Assembly: GCA_035578155.1 (NCBI GenBank)
Contig: JAPWDM010000072.1
Location: 124,001-188,000, forward strand
Reading direction: 5' to 3'
From: Brachynemurus nebulosus
Lineage: Eukaryota > Arthropoda > Insecta > Neuroptera > Myrmeleontidae
Length of the DNA: 64,000 nucleotides
Made by a program: the position numbers and the translations under genes
Shown here: in pieces, positions 44,267-55,708 of the stretch
Numbering within the stretch: position 1 is the stretch's first letter
Layout: each line of letters starts with the position of its first letter
Notes under the pieces: model-generated
What the model was told of the DNA's origin: nothing
What the model saw: the letters and a program-made list of their open reading frames with translations, nothing else
Database searches by the model: none

Positions 44267-44692
44267 CTTGTTCGAGTGCCACGATCCAATTTGATAATTT
44301 TTCAAACACTATGTGAATTTTAATTAACATAATGAATTGGTCATGCATGCCAAAGTGGATCGACTGTTCAAGTGTCAGCTAAAGTTGGGCATTGGGTGAA
44401 CATACGAATATTGGTGTATGTACAAATGCGAACAAACGTCCGCCATACATTGGTAATGTGTTGCAGGCGTTCGATAACATTTGAAATTGGAAAGACAAAA
44501 AGTGAATATTTTACGAATGGAAACAAGAAAAAGCCAATAATTTGATAAATAGGTTTTCATGATAAAGAAAAACCATCCGTTAAAAAAGTGACGCTGATAA
44601 ATATGAATTTTAATAGGGTAAATCAAGAACAGTTTGAAAAAATTTTATTAACAATCAAGCCTCCGTTTTGAATGATAAAATTAATGATGACA

Positions 44693-46552
44693 TAAAGGGT
44701 ATGACGGAATAAGAATGGCCGGTTGGCCCCCAGACGAGATTTTCAACGGCACTTTGGCTACTATAAGGGCAGCTGATAAGAAGTCTTGTGTGCAAGTTTT
44801 AGCCTCATATCTTGGGTAGTTTAGAAGTTATTTGTGATAATATGTATTAAGGCCATGATTTTTTAAACCTTTATATCTCGTAAACTATTACAGATATTGA
44901 GATAAACTAAAAACCATTGAGTAGGTCTAAGTTAGTACTATAATATATATTTCTTTCAACATTTTCCGTTAGTAAACAATCATAGAAAATTCGAGGAGAA
45001 AAATAGAAAAACATTTTTTTAGTGGTTCCTTCAGAGTGACAATCACGAAAAAAGTCTCAAATATTGCACATTAGGTCCTGTTTAAGTACTGCAAGTTTCG
45101 TTAAAAACAAAGGGATGGAACAGTGTCAAAAAGGAGAAACCTCGATCGAAGTCACCATCGGAAAGGTGAATTTCATCATTCCGTTATGTTTTTATGTCGT
45201 GGGCACAAGATTAATTAAGAACCTGGTGATGTTTTAACGATATGTACTGATATACCTATCATGACTTCCAAATATACAGTGTGTTCAAGGTCATGTGAAG
45301 CCAATATATAAATATGTAAAAAAAATTGTTGGTAGGATAGCGGTCATATTTCTTGACCGATAGAGCTGCTATTTGGCATTGTGAGTGTTTATGTCAAGTT
45401 CTAGGCTAAATTCATAGATGGAGTTGATTGTCAATATGGGATGAATTCAAAATGGTGACTTTTCATTATCAATGAATTTATTATTATATTATTAAATTAT
45501 TGCCAGTTTGAAACTATTCAGCGAAAAGAGATCGTCTACAAACAGCTTAAACATTGACCCCAATCATAATTATAATAAAATTAAGCTGTCATCCGATAAA
45601 AAGATAACCGCTGCCACAACTTTCATACTTCAGTATACATTTCGGAATTTGCCTGCGATACTATGATTGTATATCTATCTAAAGTTAATGATAAGTAGCT
45701 ATTAACTAAAACTGAAATTTACCTCGTAGATAGGTACAATTGATTGAATAGTTTCTCAAATGACAATAATTTTAAACTTAAAATTCTCAATATTTTGAAA
45801 CTATCCCATATTGACAATCAACTCCATCTATGAATTTAGCCTAAAACTTGACATAAACACTCACAATGCCAAATAGCAGCTCTATCGGTCAAGAAATATG
45901 ACCGCTATCCTACCAACAATTTTTTTTACATATTTATATATTGGCTTCACATGACCTTGAACACACTGTATATTTGGAAGTCATGATAGGTATATCAGTA
46001 CATATCGTTAAAACATCACCAGGTTCTTAATTAATCTTGTGCCCACGACATAAAAACATAACGGAATGATGAAATTCACCTTTCCGATGGTGACTTCGAT
46101 CGAGGTTTCTCCTTTTTGACACTGTTCCATCCCTTTGTTTTTAACGAAACTTGCAGTACTTAAACAGGACCTAATGTGCAATATTTGAGACTTTTTTCGT
46201 GATTGTCACTCTGAAGGAACCACTAAAAAAATGTTTTTCTATTTTTCTTCTCGAATTTTCTATGATTGTTTACTCACGGAAAAATTTGAAAGAAATATAT
46301 ATTATAGTACTAATTTAGACCTACTCAATGGTTTTTAGTTTATCTCAATATCTGTAATAGTTTACGAGATATAAAGGTTTAAAAAATCATGGCCTTAATA
46401 CATATTATCACAAATAACTTCTAAACTACCCAAGATATGAGGCTAAAAATTGCACACAAGACTTCTTATCAGCTGCCCTTATAGTAGCCAAAGTGCCGTT
46501 GAAAATCTCGTCTGGGGGCCAACCGGCCATTCTTATCCCGTCATACCCTTTA
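44693..46552. mobile_element. 1.86-kb foldback element (two 750-bp arms)
   Basis: The left arm 44693-45442 and right arm 45803-46552 are near-perfect reverse complements (TAAAGGGTATGACGG ends, only scattered mismatches), around a 360-bp spacer without a gene. AATGATAAAA occurs at 44671-44680 and directly after the right end at 46553-46562, suggesting a 10-bp target duplication, but 12 bp (TTAATGATGACA) separate the left copy from the arm. Long arms with a 9-10-bp duplication would suit a Mutator-like element. The family is unproven. Confidence 0.7.
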
Positions 46553-47384
46553 AATGATAAAAGTAATTCTTCTCACCAAGAGTTCCTTCCTCTGATACCT
46601 AATCTTACTCTGAACGAAGCAGCATCTTCTGAAGTACTATATGAAATTATAGTTGAAAATGAACCTTCAGAAGTTATTTCTCAAGCTCTTGATAGAAGTA
46701 GTGATCTAAATGTACTCAATTTAGCTAATATTTTGGACAGTAACGTTAATGATGGATTAATATTTGATGAAAATGTCATGGAAACTGATAATCAAACCGG
46801 TTTGTTAATAAATAAAGAAACAATCTTGCATGCTTCATTTGTATATAAAAATAAAATAACACAAAATACTTTTTCTTCAGATATTCTTGATACTACTTCT
46901 GCTACTCCAGTGATAGGCAAATATTCAGAGGCTCAAAGTCATTCCTCACTTGATGAATCAGATGTTAGCAAAGAAAATAACTCTAAATCTGCTAATACAG
47001 GTGAATAAAGTAATATTTAAAAATCGTTGCGGAGAAATAATAATATTAAATTTAATACTTGTGATATTTTTCAGTTGAAGCTGATGTTAAAAACCCTTTT
47101 GACTACGCTTTTAATGAGACTACCCAATTTGACTACCCAACTAATTACCCAAAAAAAAGAGTTAAAATAGAATCATCAGGCAAGCCCAAACTACCTTCTG
47201 CTGGAACATTTGATCAGTGGTTACAATATCACTCGACGAAAGAATCTGATCGTAAATTGGAAGAAGAAAAACAACAAAAAAGGAAACAATTGCTAGATCA
47301 AAAAAACTGTTAGCTGAAGAACGTAAAAAACTGCAAGAAAAAATGAAAGAAATACAACAAAAGATCAAAGAAGAAACAAAATAG
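46553..47384 (+). pseudogene. Possible gene fragment with an intron, interrupted by the foldback element
   Basis: A frame runs LNDKSNSSHQEFLPLIPNLT at the foldback boundary, through Ser/Asn/Asp-rich sequence, to 47000. Removing 47001-47074 (GTGAAT ... TTTTTCAG) joins it in frame to VEADVKNPFDYAFNETTQFD, then KKRVKIESSGKPKLPSAGTF and a Lys/Glu coiled coil. The frame stops at 47311-47313, but a one-base shift in the A run just before it continues the coiled coil (LLAEERKKLQEKMKEIQQKI) to a stop at 47382-47384. Similar codons (NQASVLNDKINDD) lie left of the foldback at about 44656-44690. The product is not recognised; it resembles the nuclear, coiled-coil tail of a host or transposon accessory protein. 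Confidence 0.4.
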
Positions 47385-47639
47385 TTAAATTGTGAATTTA
47401 ATTTTAAGTAGATCAGGATCATTATTCCTTAACTAATTGTTAATCCAAAGATTTGATACTGTTTTTGTGATAGTTATTGTATAAGGCAATGATTATTTAT
47501 TGCTTGTTAATTTATTAAAAATTTTTTAATTTAACTGTTTTAATACTTAATAATGACATGAAACAACTTTAGATACGATGAATAAATAAATTAATAAGTG
47601 AAAAATTTTTTTTAATCTAAATTTTCTAGTCATTCTTGT

Positions 47640-48472
47640 TGTTGACGCGACTAGGTTTTTTGTGACAATTTGGTAAAACTAAATTCCTATTAAATTTTGT
47701 TGTAAACTAAATCAAAAAAAAAAGATAGCGGACTGTAAAAAAGAATGAATACAAATTGAAACTGTACTCACCGATTATTCCTCTTCCATTTTCTTAATTG
47801 TAGATAATTATCGGGTCAAGGAAAATATTTGGAAGGTAAGGAGTTATAGGTGGTGACCCTTATTGAATTTTATTTTATTCGTTCAGGTGAGTTCCGTGTA
47901 ATTTTGTACTGATGCTAAATTTCACTATGATTTTGAAGGTAGTTAAACTAATTGCAAAAAATGAACTAACGCGAAATTTCTAATGCGAAACAACACTAAT
48001 TAACACTAATTTTAATTGTGAGTTTCTTTGTTGCGAAAAAAACTACTCTAATTGTAAGTAACTTTGTACAAACGAAAGACTAATTGCGAACTAGTTGCAT
48101 CGATCGATTCTATCTAACCAAGTATAGAACGCGAGCAAAAGTTTTCGAATTTAAACCCGAAAAAGGTTCGACAAACAAAAAAAAAACTATTTAACCATTA
48201 CGTAATGATTAAAAATAACAAAAAAATAACTTAAATTGGCGTTATAGAGAAGTGCCCGGCGAAGCCGGGACACCAGTCAAACGCGTGTCGAGGGATGGTT
48301 AGCCAATCGACAACTAAAACACCACACCACTAATCGTTCTATTTTTCAAAATAAACAAAAATTCAAATAGCTCAGACAAATAAATAAACGGTTTACTATT
48401 TAAACAACACCATCTATTGAAATTGAAATATATTATTTTATGCATATGCAGTCAACACAGATGGCGCAGACA
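47640..48472 (-). repeat. 3' LTR of BEL/Pao copy 2
   Basis: 833 bp, TG...CA. It shares with the other LTR of this copy the short form ACACAGATGGCGCAGACA near its end, where copy 1 has ACACATAGATGGCGC, so the LTRs pair as expected by element. Confidence 0.95.
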
Positions 48473-48485
48473 TTCCCCGCCCCCT
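48473..48485 (-). promoter_or_regulatory. Polypurine tract of BEL/Pao copy 2
   Basis: The minus strand reads AGGGGGCGGGGAA immediately inside the 3' LTR, identical to copy 1. Confidence 0.75.
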
Positions 48486-48705
48486 GAAGAATTATCTTCA
48501 GCAAAAGTGAGGAAACTAATATGGAAAATGAGAAATTCTAAAACTAACTATAAAATTTTGTATGTACGCAAAAACAGTATAAACACTTATTTAAAGAAAA
48601 CCATACTACTAATTTGATTGAAAATTACTAGAGACAAAACAAAACAAAATAACCAAATTCAATAATATTGCTACTAAAACTAAATGAAAATATTTGCGAT
48701 TTAAA

Positions 48706-51700
48706 TTATTGAACAGGTAAAGGACACAATTTTACTAGCGGACGTGTATATGTTCCATTTATTGTACGAACTGATGCTACTCTAATTTGTCCATCCTTTC
48801 CAGGAAAGACTTCCTCTATAATTCCTAATGGCCAATGCAAGGGTGGTGTGTTCTCCATCATTATTATTACTATTGTTCCTATCTCTATTTTTCTATCAGG
48901 CGAATGCCATTTTTGTCGTGATTGTAGCTCGCTCAAATATTCATTATGCCACCTTTTCCAGAAAGATTGTACTAATTTATCTAATAATTCTTTACGTTTG
49001 AGTAAGTTAATGTTTTCCTTATCCAACTGTCGTGCGGGTAATGCTTCGAGTGGGGTCAAGTTCAAAAAATGCATTGGTGTTAAAGGTAACGGATCATTGG
49101 CGTCACTACTCATAACACATAGAGGGCGTGAATTCAATAAAGTTTCCACCTGAATGATTACTGTATTGAATTCTTCATATGATAAAATTTGATCACCAAT
49201 AACTTTTCTAAGGTGTGTTTTTAAAGGACGAATATTTCCCTCCCACAGTCCCCCAAAATGGGGAGCTGAAGGTGGATTGAAGCGCCATTCAATTTTATTC
49301 CGACTCAGTTCACCTATCAATGCTGTATGGTATGAATCGGAATTGATGAAACTATAGAGTGCATTTAATTCGTTACTAGCTCCTATCAGGTTCGTCCCCC
49401 TGTCGCTATACATGTATGCAACCGGACCTCTACGACATAAAAATCTTTTGAACGCTGACATAAACATATCGGTCGATAAGTCAGATACCAATTCAACATG
49501 AATCGCCTTAGTTGTTAAACAAACAAAAAGACATAAATATGCCTTCTGTGACTTAACGCCTCTTTTGCGAGTTAAAGTTATTGAAAATCCCCCGGCATAA
49601 TCTACGCCAGTGTGAAGAAAGGCTTTCGCTTCTGTTACTCGAGGTTTGGGTAAATCCGCCATTGGAGGTTGAATACAACGGGGATTAAATTTAAAACAAA
49701 AATTACAATTTCTAACACGTTGGCGAATCACATTACGAGCGGATAAAATCCAAAATTTTTGTCTAATGAGCGATAACAATAAGTAAGGACCGGTATGTAA
49801 ATGGGTTTTATGCCAAAAATCTACTAATAAATTCACAAAATGATCTTTTTTTGGAAGTAAGTACGGATGTTGGTGATCGAAACCGATAGAAGCATTACTA
49901 AGTCTACCACCCACTCGAATACAACCATTGTGTAAAAACAGCGACAAATGTTTTAATGATGGAGAGCTCAATTCACCCTTACGTAATTTCTTAAATTCTT
50001 CTGCAAAATGATGTTGTTGAACTAATTTTACTAAAACGATTTCTGCCTTTTCCAAATCTTCAGCGGAAATTGTACTACGATTGACTAATAGTTTCAAAAA
50101 TCTTAAAATGTAAACCATACAATTGCGTAATTTAGAAAATGATGAGAATCTAGATATCAAAGCGTACAAAGGGTTAACTCTAGTTATGGTTGTTGCAAAT
50201 GAAACATTTCTCTCTTCTTGTGATTTGAAGTTTGTATCTACTAAATTATTACTAATCGGCCATTGACCTTCATTTAATTTTAGCCAAGTTGGCCCTACTA
50301 ACCAAGTTGAATTTTGAATAAAGTCTGCTGGTGTTAGACCTCGTGATGCGCAATCGGCTGGATTTTCTATTCCACTAATATGAAAAAATCTATCTTTTGA
50401 AACTAAACTTTGAATTTTTGTTACCCTATTCGCTACATAAGTTTGCCATCGATGTGGTGATGATTTAATCCAATCTAAAACTACAGATGAGTCCGTAAAT
50501 GCGTAAACATTGTGAATTTCTATACGTTTTTGAAAATTTTCTAACAGTGAATGAAGAAGTTGTGCTAATAAGAGTGCGGCGCATAATTCCAAGCGAGGAA
50601 TACTAACTATTTTTAAAGGCGCAACCCTAGATTTCGCACAAGCTAAAACTATACTATAATTTTCATCACTATTAGTAGTGCGTAAATAAATGACCGAGGC
50701 ATATGCTCGTTGGGAAGCATCTGCGAAACCAACTAAAATATTTTTTGTGCTTCTAGTTACTAACATATGACGAGGTACACTAAAATTTGCAAGTAGCGGT
50801 AATTCTAAAATAAATTTTTTCCAACTATCAACTATTTTTTGTGATGGAGTATCATCCCAATCAATATTATTTTTCCATAATTCTTGAATGAGTAATTTAG
50901 CGTATAGGATAACAGGGGCGGCTAAACCAAGGGGGTCAAAAAATCTAGCTATTGTCGAGAGAATGTTTCTTTTAGTGCATTCTTTTGGCGAAATTTCTAT
51001 TTTAAATTCTAAATTGTCACTTTGTTTATTCCAAATCAGACCTAATATTTTTAAAGTTTCAGTTTTAAATTGCATTGGTTGAATTAATCGAAGTTTTTCT
51101 GGAATGGTGTCTATTAAAGTTTCCGAATTAGTAGACCATTTTCCGAGTTCAAACCCACCAGCATTAAAAAGACCAGTTAATTCTCTAAATAATACTATTG
51201 ATTCTTCCTCTGAAGGAACACTAGTTACTATATCATCCATGTAGGTTATATCGTTAATCATTCTAGAAGCTTTCGGATATTTCGTTGCTTCATCAGTAGC
51301 TAATTGTCGAATAACTCTAATGGCCTGGTATGGCGAAGATTTTAATCCAAAACTTACGCGATTCATCTGATATGTTTGTAAGGGTTCTTCTGGAGAGAAT
51401 CTCCATAAAAATTTTTGAAAGCGTCTATCTTCATCACTAACTAAAATTTGTAAATACATTTGTTTGACATCTGCGCTCATCCCTATTTTAAATAATCTAA
51501 AATTTAATAAAAGATCTACAATGTTTGTTTGTAATTTTGGACCACAGTGTAAAATGTCATTTAAGCTATAAGAACTAGTTGTTTTACAACTAGCATCCAA
51601 AACACATCGGAGCGGTGTTGAAGAACTATCCAATTTGTAAACACCGTGGTGTGGGATGTAATAACACGGCAGGTCACAACGATCATTTTCTATTAATGAT

Positions 51701-53940
51701 GCGTATTGATTTGAAATATAGTCTTTAATTATTTGATGATAAGCTAATTTAAATTCAGGTGATGAAGCGAATTTTTTCTCTAAAGATAAGAATCTACGTT
51801 GTGCAATTTGATAAGAATCGCCTAAATTGCCAGGATCTTTTCTAAAAGGTAACGATACAACATATCTGCCAGAGATATCTCTACAATGCGTTGCTAAAAA
51901 ATGCTGTTCACACTCCATATCTTCTGAACTGATAATGGAGGGAATTTTAATTTCTTCGATTTCCCAAAATTTTTGCACTAATGTTTCTAGCGATGGTTCT
52001 AAAGTTAAACAGAAATTCTGAGATACTGGAGGTGAGTTTGAACTAGGAACACTACCCATAATTACGAATCCTAAACGTGTATCTATTGCTACTATATTGC
52101 CCATGGTACTAGAAATGTGTTGTCTATTTATTAAGAAAGGCCAAATTTCACTACCCAGAATACCTTCAATTTCACTGGCGATATAAAATGTTTCATCAGC
52201 TAAATTCAAATTTTGAAATTCTTGGAACAAATTAGAATTTAAAGTTATATTTGGAAGTTGATCCGTAATTCTATCAACTATGAGAACATTTAAACTAAAG
52301 GCGAAATTCGGATCAAAACCCGAGCGAACCACTATTTCGGTTGATCCTAAAACGGGACTACTACTAGCACCTATTCCTCGAATTGTCATATTCAATTTTT
52401 TTATAGGTAAATTCAAACGTTTTACGCATTTTAGCGTCAAAAAACTTGATTGGCTTCCGGAATCTAAGAGAAATCGTACCCGTTGAGAAATTTTCTTATT
52501 ATTATCTACTAATCCTATGGCCGTCGAAAGTAAAACTACTCGATTACTATTATTTTGTAAACTATTGTGGTTTAAAGAACAAAAACTTTGTTCATGTTGG
52601 GTAGGTGTACTATTTACTATGCCGGCTACTGTACTACTAATACCTTGTTTGGTATGGTCAATTGAACTGGAATTGGTCAACGTACTATCATTTTTAACTA
52701 TTGTAGCTCTACCATTATTTGATTTTGTATTTCTATTTTCACTTCCCAAAAAATGCAAAAGTGTATGATGACGTCTATTGCAAGTTCTACAATTAAATTT
52801 AGAGTTACAACTAAGTACTTGATGTTGATTACCGAGACAATTTAAACACAAATTCTTTTCACGCACAAACTTGTGTCTATGTTGAGGTGTTAATTTTAAA
52901 AATTTTGAACATTGTGTCAAAAAATGTGAATTACTATTACAGCCTAGACATTGTTTTAACTGTCCGTTAACTACAAATGATTGGGTTGATGTTTTACTAA
53001 CCGAATGTAAATTTCTATAACTATTACTAGTAGTTGGGTGAACGTGTAACAATATTTTAGTTTGTTTTTTAACAAATTCTATCAGCTGATCGTAACGAGG
53101 TATTTCTGATTTATTCATAGAAAGTTCAAAAGCACGTTTTGTTTGTGCATCTAATTTATTTAATGCTAAAAAACACAAAATAAATTCCGATAAATCATCA
53201 AGATTTAAATTTTTTAAAGCATTCACGGCACTATCAAATACATCCAAAAATGTATTTAAACCTGCTGCTGATTCTTGTTGAAGCGATTTGAAATTCATAA
53301 TTTGATTTAAATATACATTTGCTAATAGACGTTTGTCATCATATTTCTCTATTAATAAATTCCAAAGTATGGGGTAATTTTCCGCGGTTGCTGCAATTCC
53401 AGTACAAATTGATCTAGCTTTACCAGTTAGTTTACTAATCAAATAACTAATCTTGTCTGAATTAGTTAAATTTGCATTATCATGTATTAAACTTTTGAAA
53501 TTTTGATAAAATACCGGCCAGTCCCGAATTTCTCCTGAAAAACTAATTAAATCCAGCTTTGGTAATCTAACTTTACTAAATTGTTGCGATTCTACTATAT
53601 TTTGGGATTGCGTACCAACCGAAGATGACTCACAAGTATTTAAATTTGAAAAGGCATATTCAATATGGCCACTTAAATCCTCTATGGTATCTAATAATTG
53701 AAAATTCGGAACGTATGTTTCCGGTTCAAGTTCTAAACTAATTCTATTTATTTCATCTATTATTTCACAAAGAAGACGTTTTGTTTCCGCTAAAGATTTG
53801 TACTTAGTCAAGAAATTTTTCAAATGAGTTTTGTTTGATAAATCGAATTTACTAAAATCATGTAATTGTTGAATACGACGATAATATGTATCGCGTTTAC
53901 TCGTTAGTAATTTTAATTGTTGTTTCAATCTATCTGCCAT
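48706..53940 (-). CDS. BEL/Pao Gag-Pol polyprotein, full length
   Basis: 1744 residues in one frame. Order: a coiled-coil N-terminus, a DUF1759-type Gag domain (about 140-300), Cys/His knuckles (about 331-425: CLGCNSNSHFLTQC, CLNCLGNQH, CRTCNRRHH), an aspartic protease with Asp493 in LLDSGSQSSF, reverse transcriptase with YMDD at 900-903, RNase H (VGFADASQ, FTDSSVVLDW; about 1060-1230), the integrase zinc region (HKTHLHTG ... CNFC), the integrase core with Asp1447 (VDYAGG), Asp1513 (YSDRGTN) and Glu1567 (HFGGLWEGN), and a C-terminal DUF5641-type domain. All catalytic residues are present. No envelope gene follows. This is a complete protein set for retrotransposition, probably active recently. 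Confidence 0.96.
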   Translation of the reverse strand: MADRLKQQLKLLTSKRDTYYRRIQQLHDFSKFDLSNKTHLKNFLTKYKSLAETKRLLCEIIDEINRISLELEPETYVPNFQLLDTIEDLSGHIEYAFSNLNTCESSSVGTQSQNIVESQQFSKVRLPKLDLISFSGEIRDWPVFYQNFKSLIHDNANLTNSDKISYLISKLTGKARSICTGIAATAENYPILWNLLIEKYDDKRLLANVYLNQIMNFKSLQQESAAGLNTFLDVFDSAVNALKNLNLDDLSEFILCFLALNKLDAQTKRAFELSMNKSEIPRYDQLIEFVKKQTKILLHVHPTTSNSYRNLHSVSKTSTQSFVVNGQLKQCLGCNSNSHFLTQCSKFLKLTPQHRHKFVREKNLCLNCLGNQHQVLSCNSKFNCRTCNRRHHTLLHFLGSENRNTKSNNGRATIVKNDSTLTNSSSIDHTKQGISSTVAGIVNSTPTQHEQSFCSLNHNSLQNNSNRVVLLSTAIGLVDNNKKISQRVRFLLDSGSQSSFLTLKCVKRLNLPIKKLNMTIRGIGASSSPVLGSTEIVVRSGFDPNFAFSLNVLIVDRITDQLPNITLNSNLFQEFQNLNLADETFYIASEIEGILGSEIWPFLINRQHISSTMGNIVAIDTRLGFVIMGSVPSSNSPPVSQNFCLTLEPSLETLVQKFWEIEEIKIPSIISSEDMECEQHFLATHCRDISGRYVVSLPFRKDPGNLGDSYQIAQRRFLSLEKKFASSPEFKLAYHQIIKDYISNQYASLIENDRCDLPCYYIPHHGVYKLDSSSTPLRCVLDASCKTTSSYSLNDILHCGPKLQTNIVDLLLNFRLFKIGMSADVKQMYLQILVSDEDRRFQKFLWRFSPEEPLQTYQMNRVSFGLKSSPYQAIRVIRQLATDEATKYPKASRMINDITYMDDIVTSVPSEEESIVLFRELTGLFNAGGFELGKWSTNSETLIDTIPEKLRLIQPMQFKTETLKILGLIWNKQSDNLEFKIEISPKECTKRNILSTIARFFDPLGLAAPVILYAKLLIQELWKNNIDWDDTPSQKIVDSWKKFILELPLLANFSVPRHMLVTRSTKNILVGFADASQRAYASVIYLRTTNSDENYSIVLACAKSRVAPLKIVSIPRLELCAALLLAQLLHSLLENFQKRIEIHNVYAFTDSSVVLDWIKSSPHRWQTYVANRVTKIQSLVSKDRFFHISGIENPADCASRGLTPADFIQNSTWLVGPTWLKLNEGQWPISNNLVDTNFKSQEERNVSFATTITRVNPLYALISRFSSFSKLRNCMVYILRFLKLLVNRSTISAEDLEKAEIVLVKLVQQHHFAEEFKKLRKGELSSPSLKHLSLFLHNGCIRVGGRLSNASIGFDHQHPYLLPKKDHFVNLLVDFWHKTHLHTGPYLLLSLIRQKFWILSARNVIRQRVRNCNFCFKFNPRCIQPPMADLPKPRVTEAKAFLHTGVDYAGGFSITLTRKRGVKSQKAYLCLFVCLTTKAIHVELVSDLSTDMFMSAFKRFLCRRGPVAYMYSDRGTNLIGASNELNALYSFINSDSYHTALIGELSRNKIEWRFNPPSAPHFGGLWEGNIRPLKTHLRKVIGDQILSYEEFNTVIIQVETLLNSRPLCVMSSDANDPLPLTPMHFLNLTPLEALPARQLDKENINLLKRKELLDKLVQSFWKRWHNEYLSELQSRQKWHSPDRKIEIGTIVIIMMENTPPLHWPLGIIEEVFPGKDGQIRVASVRTINGTYTRPLVKLCPLPVQ

Positions 53941-54152
53941 TTAGCTAATTTGAAATCTAAAAATTGAAATACTAAATCCAACAAAATGAAAAACTTCAAT
54001 TGATTACTTTTAAGTGTCTATAACTGTACTTTTATTATGTATTTATAATTCAAAATAAAACAAACAGATACATTGAACAGCTGCAACCATCTATGTGTGT
54101 ATTGACTGTATATGTATATGTATTAAGTGTTCTATGGGTATTAAAGTTCAAA

Positions 54153-55305
54153 CATTGATATAGAAGAATATGGATGGAGACCATTTCTTAAGAGAGAGAC
54201 AAGATATAATATAATATGATATGTTAGAATGAATACGTATATTCCTTTGAATGTACCACAAAAAATAAAAACAAAAGAGTAAATATACACGATAACACGT
54301 GCAAATAAGCACTAAACATCCAGTCCTACAAAAAATTAAATTTAAAAAAATATTAGATAACGCAATACATCGTAAATATAATATTTGGGTAAGTAAATAT
54401 TGTATTTATCAATAAATGCAACCATTTCTAGCGAAAATTTGTTAATTTTTCTAAATTTTTCATTTAAAAAAACAGGTTTATAATAAGCGTAAAAATACCA
54501 ATTTTGACATTACACAAAGTAAAGGAAAGATCGAAAAAGGAATCATTCTACATAAATAAGGAATTCGTTTTTTAGTTAAAATATGTGATAATAACGACAA
54601 AAATTTTAAAAATATTGTAAAAAATAAAATTATGTAAAAATCAAAATATAGGTTAGTTGGACCCTTCATTTCAGTAGCGTCTTATATGTAAAATTAATGA
54701 GCATATAAAAATTTAACTTCAAGATTATGTATTTTGTTTGTATTTATTTATTTATTAATAAAATGATAATTTAATAAACATATAGTTTTATTTATGTTTG
54801 TGTCTACTTTTATCAAAAAGATATGTCTTATTAGTGATGGAAAATTATAAACCAAAACGTAATCTTTTTACAAAAATTGTTATAAATTGTAAATAATTGA
54901 TTAATTTGAGCAATTTTTGTTTTCAGTTTATGGTAATTTATAATATTCTTTAAGCAGCGTTAAAAAATGCAATAATTTAGTAGACAAGTAAGAATTCGAA
55001 AAATTAATTGATAAAATAGTCGAACAGCATTCTTAAGGAGTTGATTATTGAATTAAATAGAAAAGATATTAAAAATAATTAATTAATTTTTTTGTTTTTA
55101 TATAAAAATCACAATTATAATAAAAATATACTAAATATATTGTTTTAAAAGCAATGGCAATGTTTTAATTAAATTAACACCGCTACTGTTTGTTGACAAA
55201 ATGACGTCATTCATAATACGCACGTTTAATATTCATAATATGTTGATCAGTATTTTGGCAAATGCTCCTTCCTTTACAATATTATATACCTCTCCTTCTT
55301 CCATG
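54153..55305. mobile_element. Unclassified 1.15-kb insertion in the 5' UTR of BEL copy 2
   Basis: Compared with copy 1 (contiguous at about 33262-33275), copy 2 is interrupted between AGTTCAAA and CAATTTTTATAAATC. AGTTCAAAC is present at 54145-54153 and again at 55306-55314, an 8-9-bp duplication. If 8 bp, both ends begin CAT (CATTGATATAGAAGAA / complement CATGGAAGAAGGAGAGG), loosely like hAT ends. There is no coding frame. Probably a non-autonomous DNA element. Confidence 0.65.
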
Positions 55306-55686
55306 AGTTCAAACAATTTTTATAAATCAAAACAAAATAAACAGATACAAAAAACTGCTTAACGCTGCTCTAACCATCTATGTATGGTGTTTGTGTATGG
55401 ATATAATATGCGTGTGTTTCAACTCAATTCTCTAACTAAAAGGCTACGTATGTATGCAGTTTACTGATTTTATTCCAATGTATTCAAAGACTTGTAAAAA
55501 CTTGTTCAAAAAATAAATTATTTTTATTATTGCGTAATATTCTATGTAATACTATTCAATTGCTAATAAACAACAAAATGTCTGCCCAATTTGTCTGAAC
55601 CATTTGAACTATTTTAACTATATTTTCGTATTTTTGCCAAATTGTCCTAAATTCGAATCTAAATGCTAAGAAAAAACTAAAAATAT

Positions 55687-55703
55687 CCGTCTCGACTGGA
55701 CCA
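55687..55703 (-). promoter_or_regulatory. Primer-binding site of BEL/Pao copy 2
   Basis: TGGTCCAGTCGAGACGG on the minus strand, five bases inside the 5' LTR, identical to copy 1. Confidence 0.65.
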
Positions 55704-55708
55704 AAATT

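Noticed and set aside
46493..46552. ATG-initiated start of the gene fragment at 46493
   Set aside because: These codons lie in the right arm of the foldback element and have an exact inverted copy in the left arm, so they are transposon sequence.
54153..55305. Merlin-type MITE
   Set aside because: The 8-9-bp duplication would fit, but the ends do not match the Merlin ends at 40118-43038.
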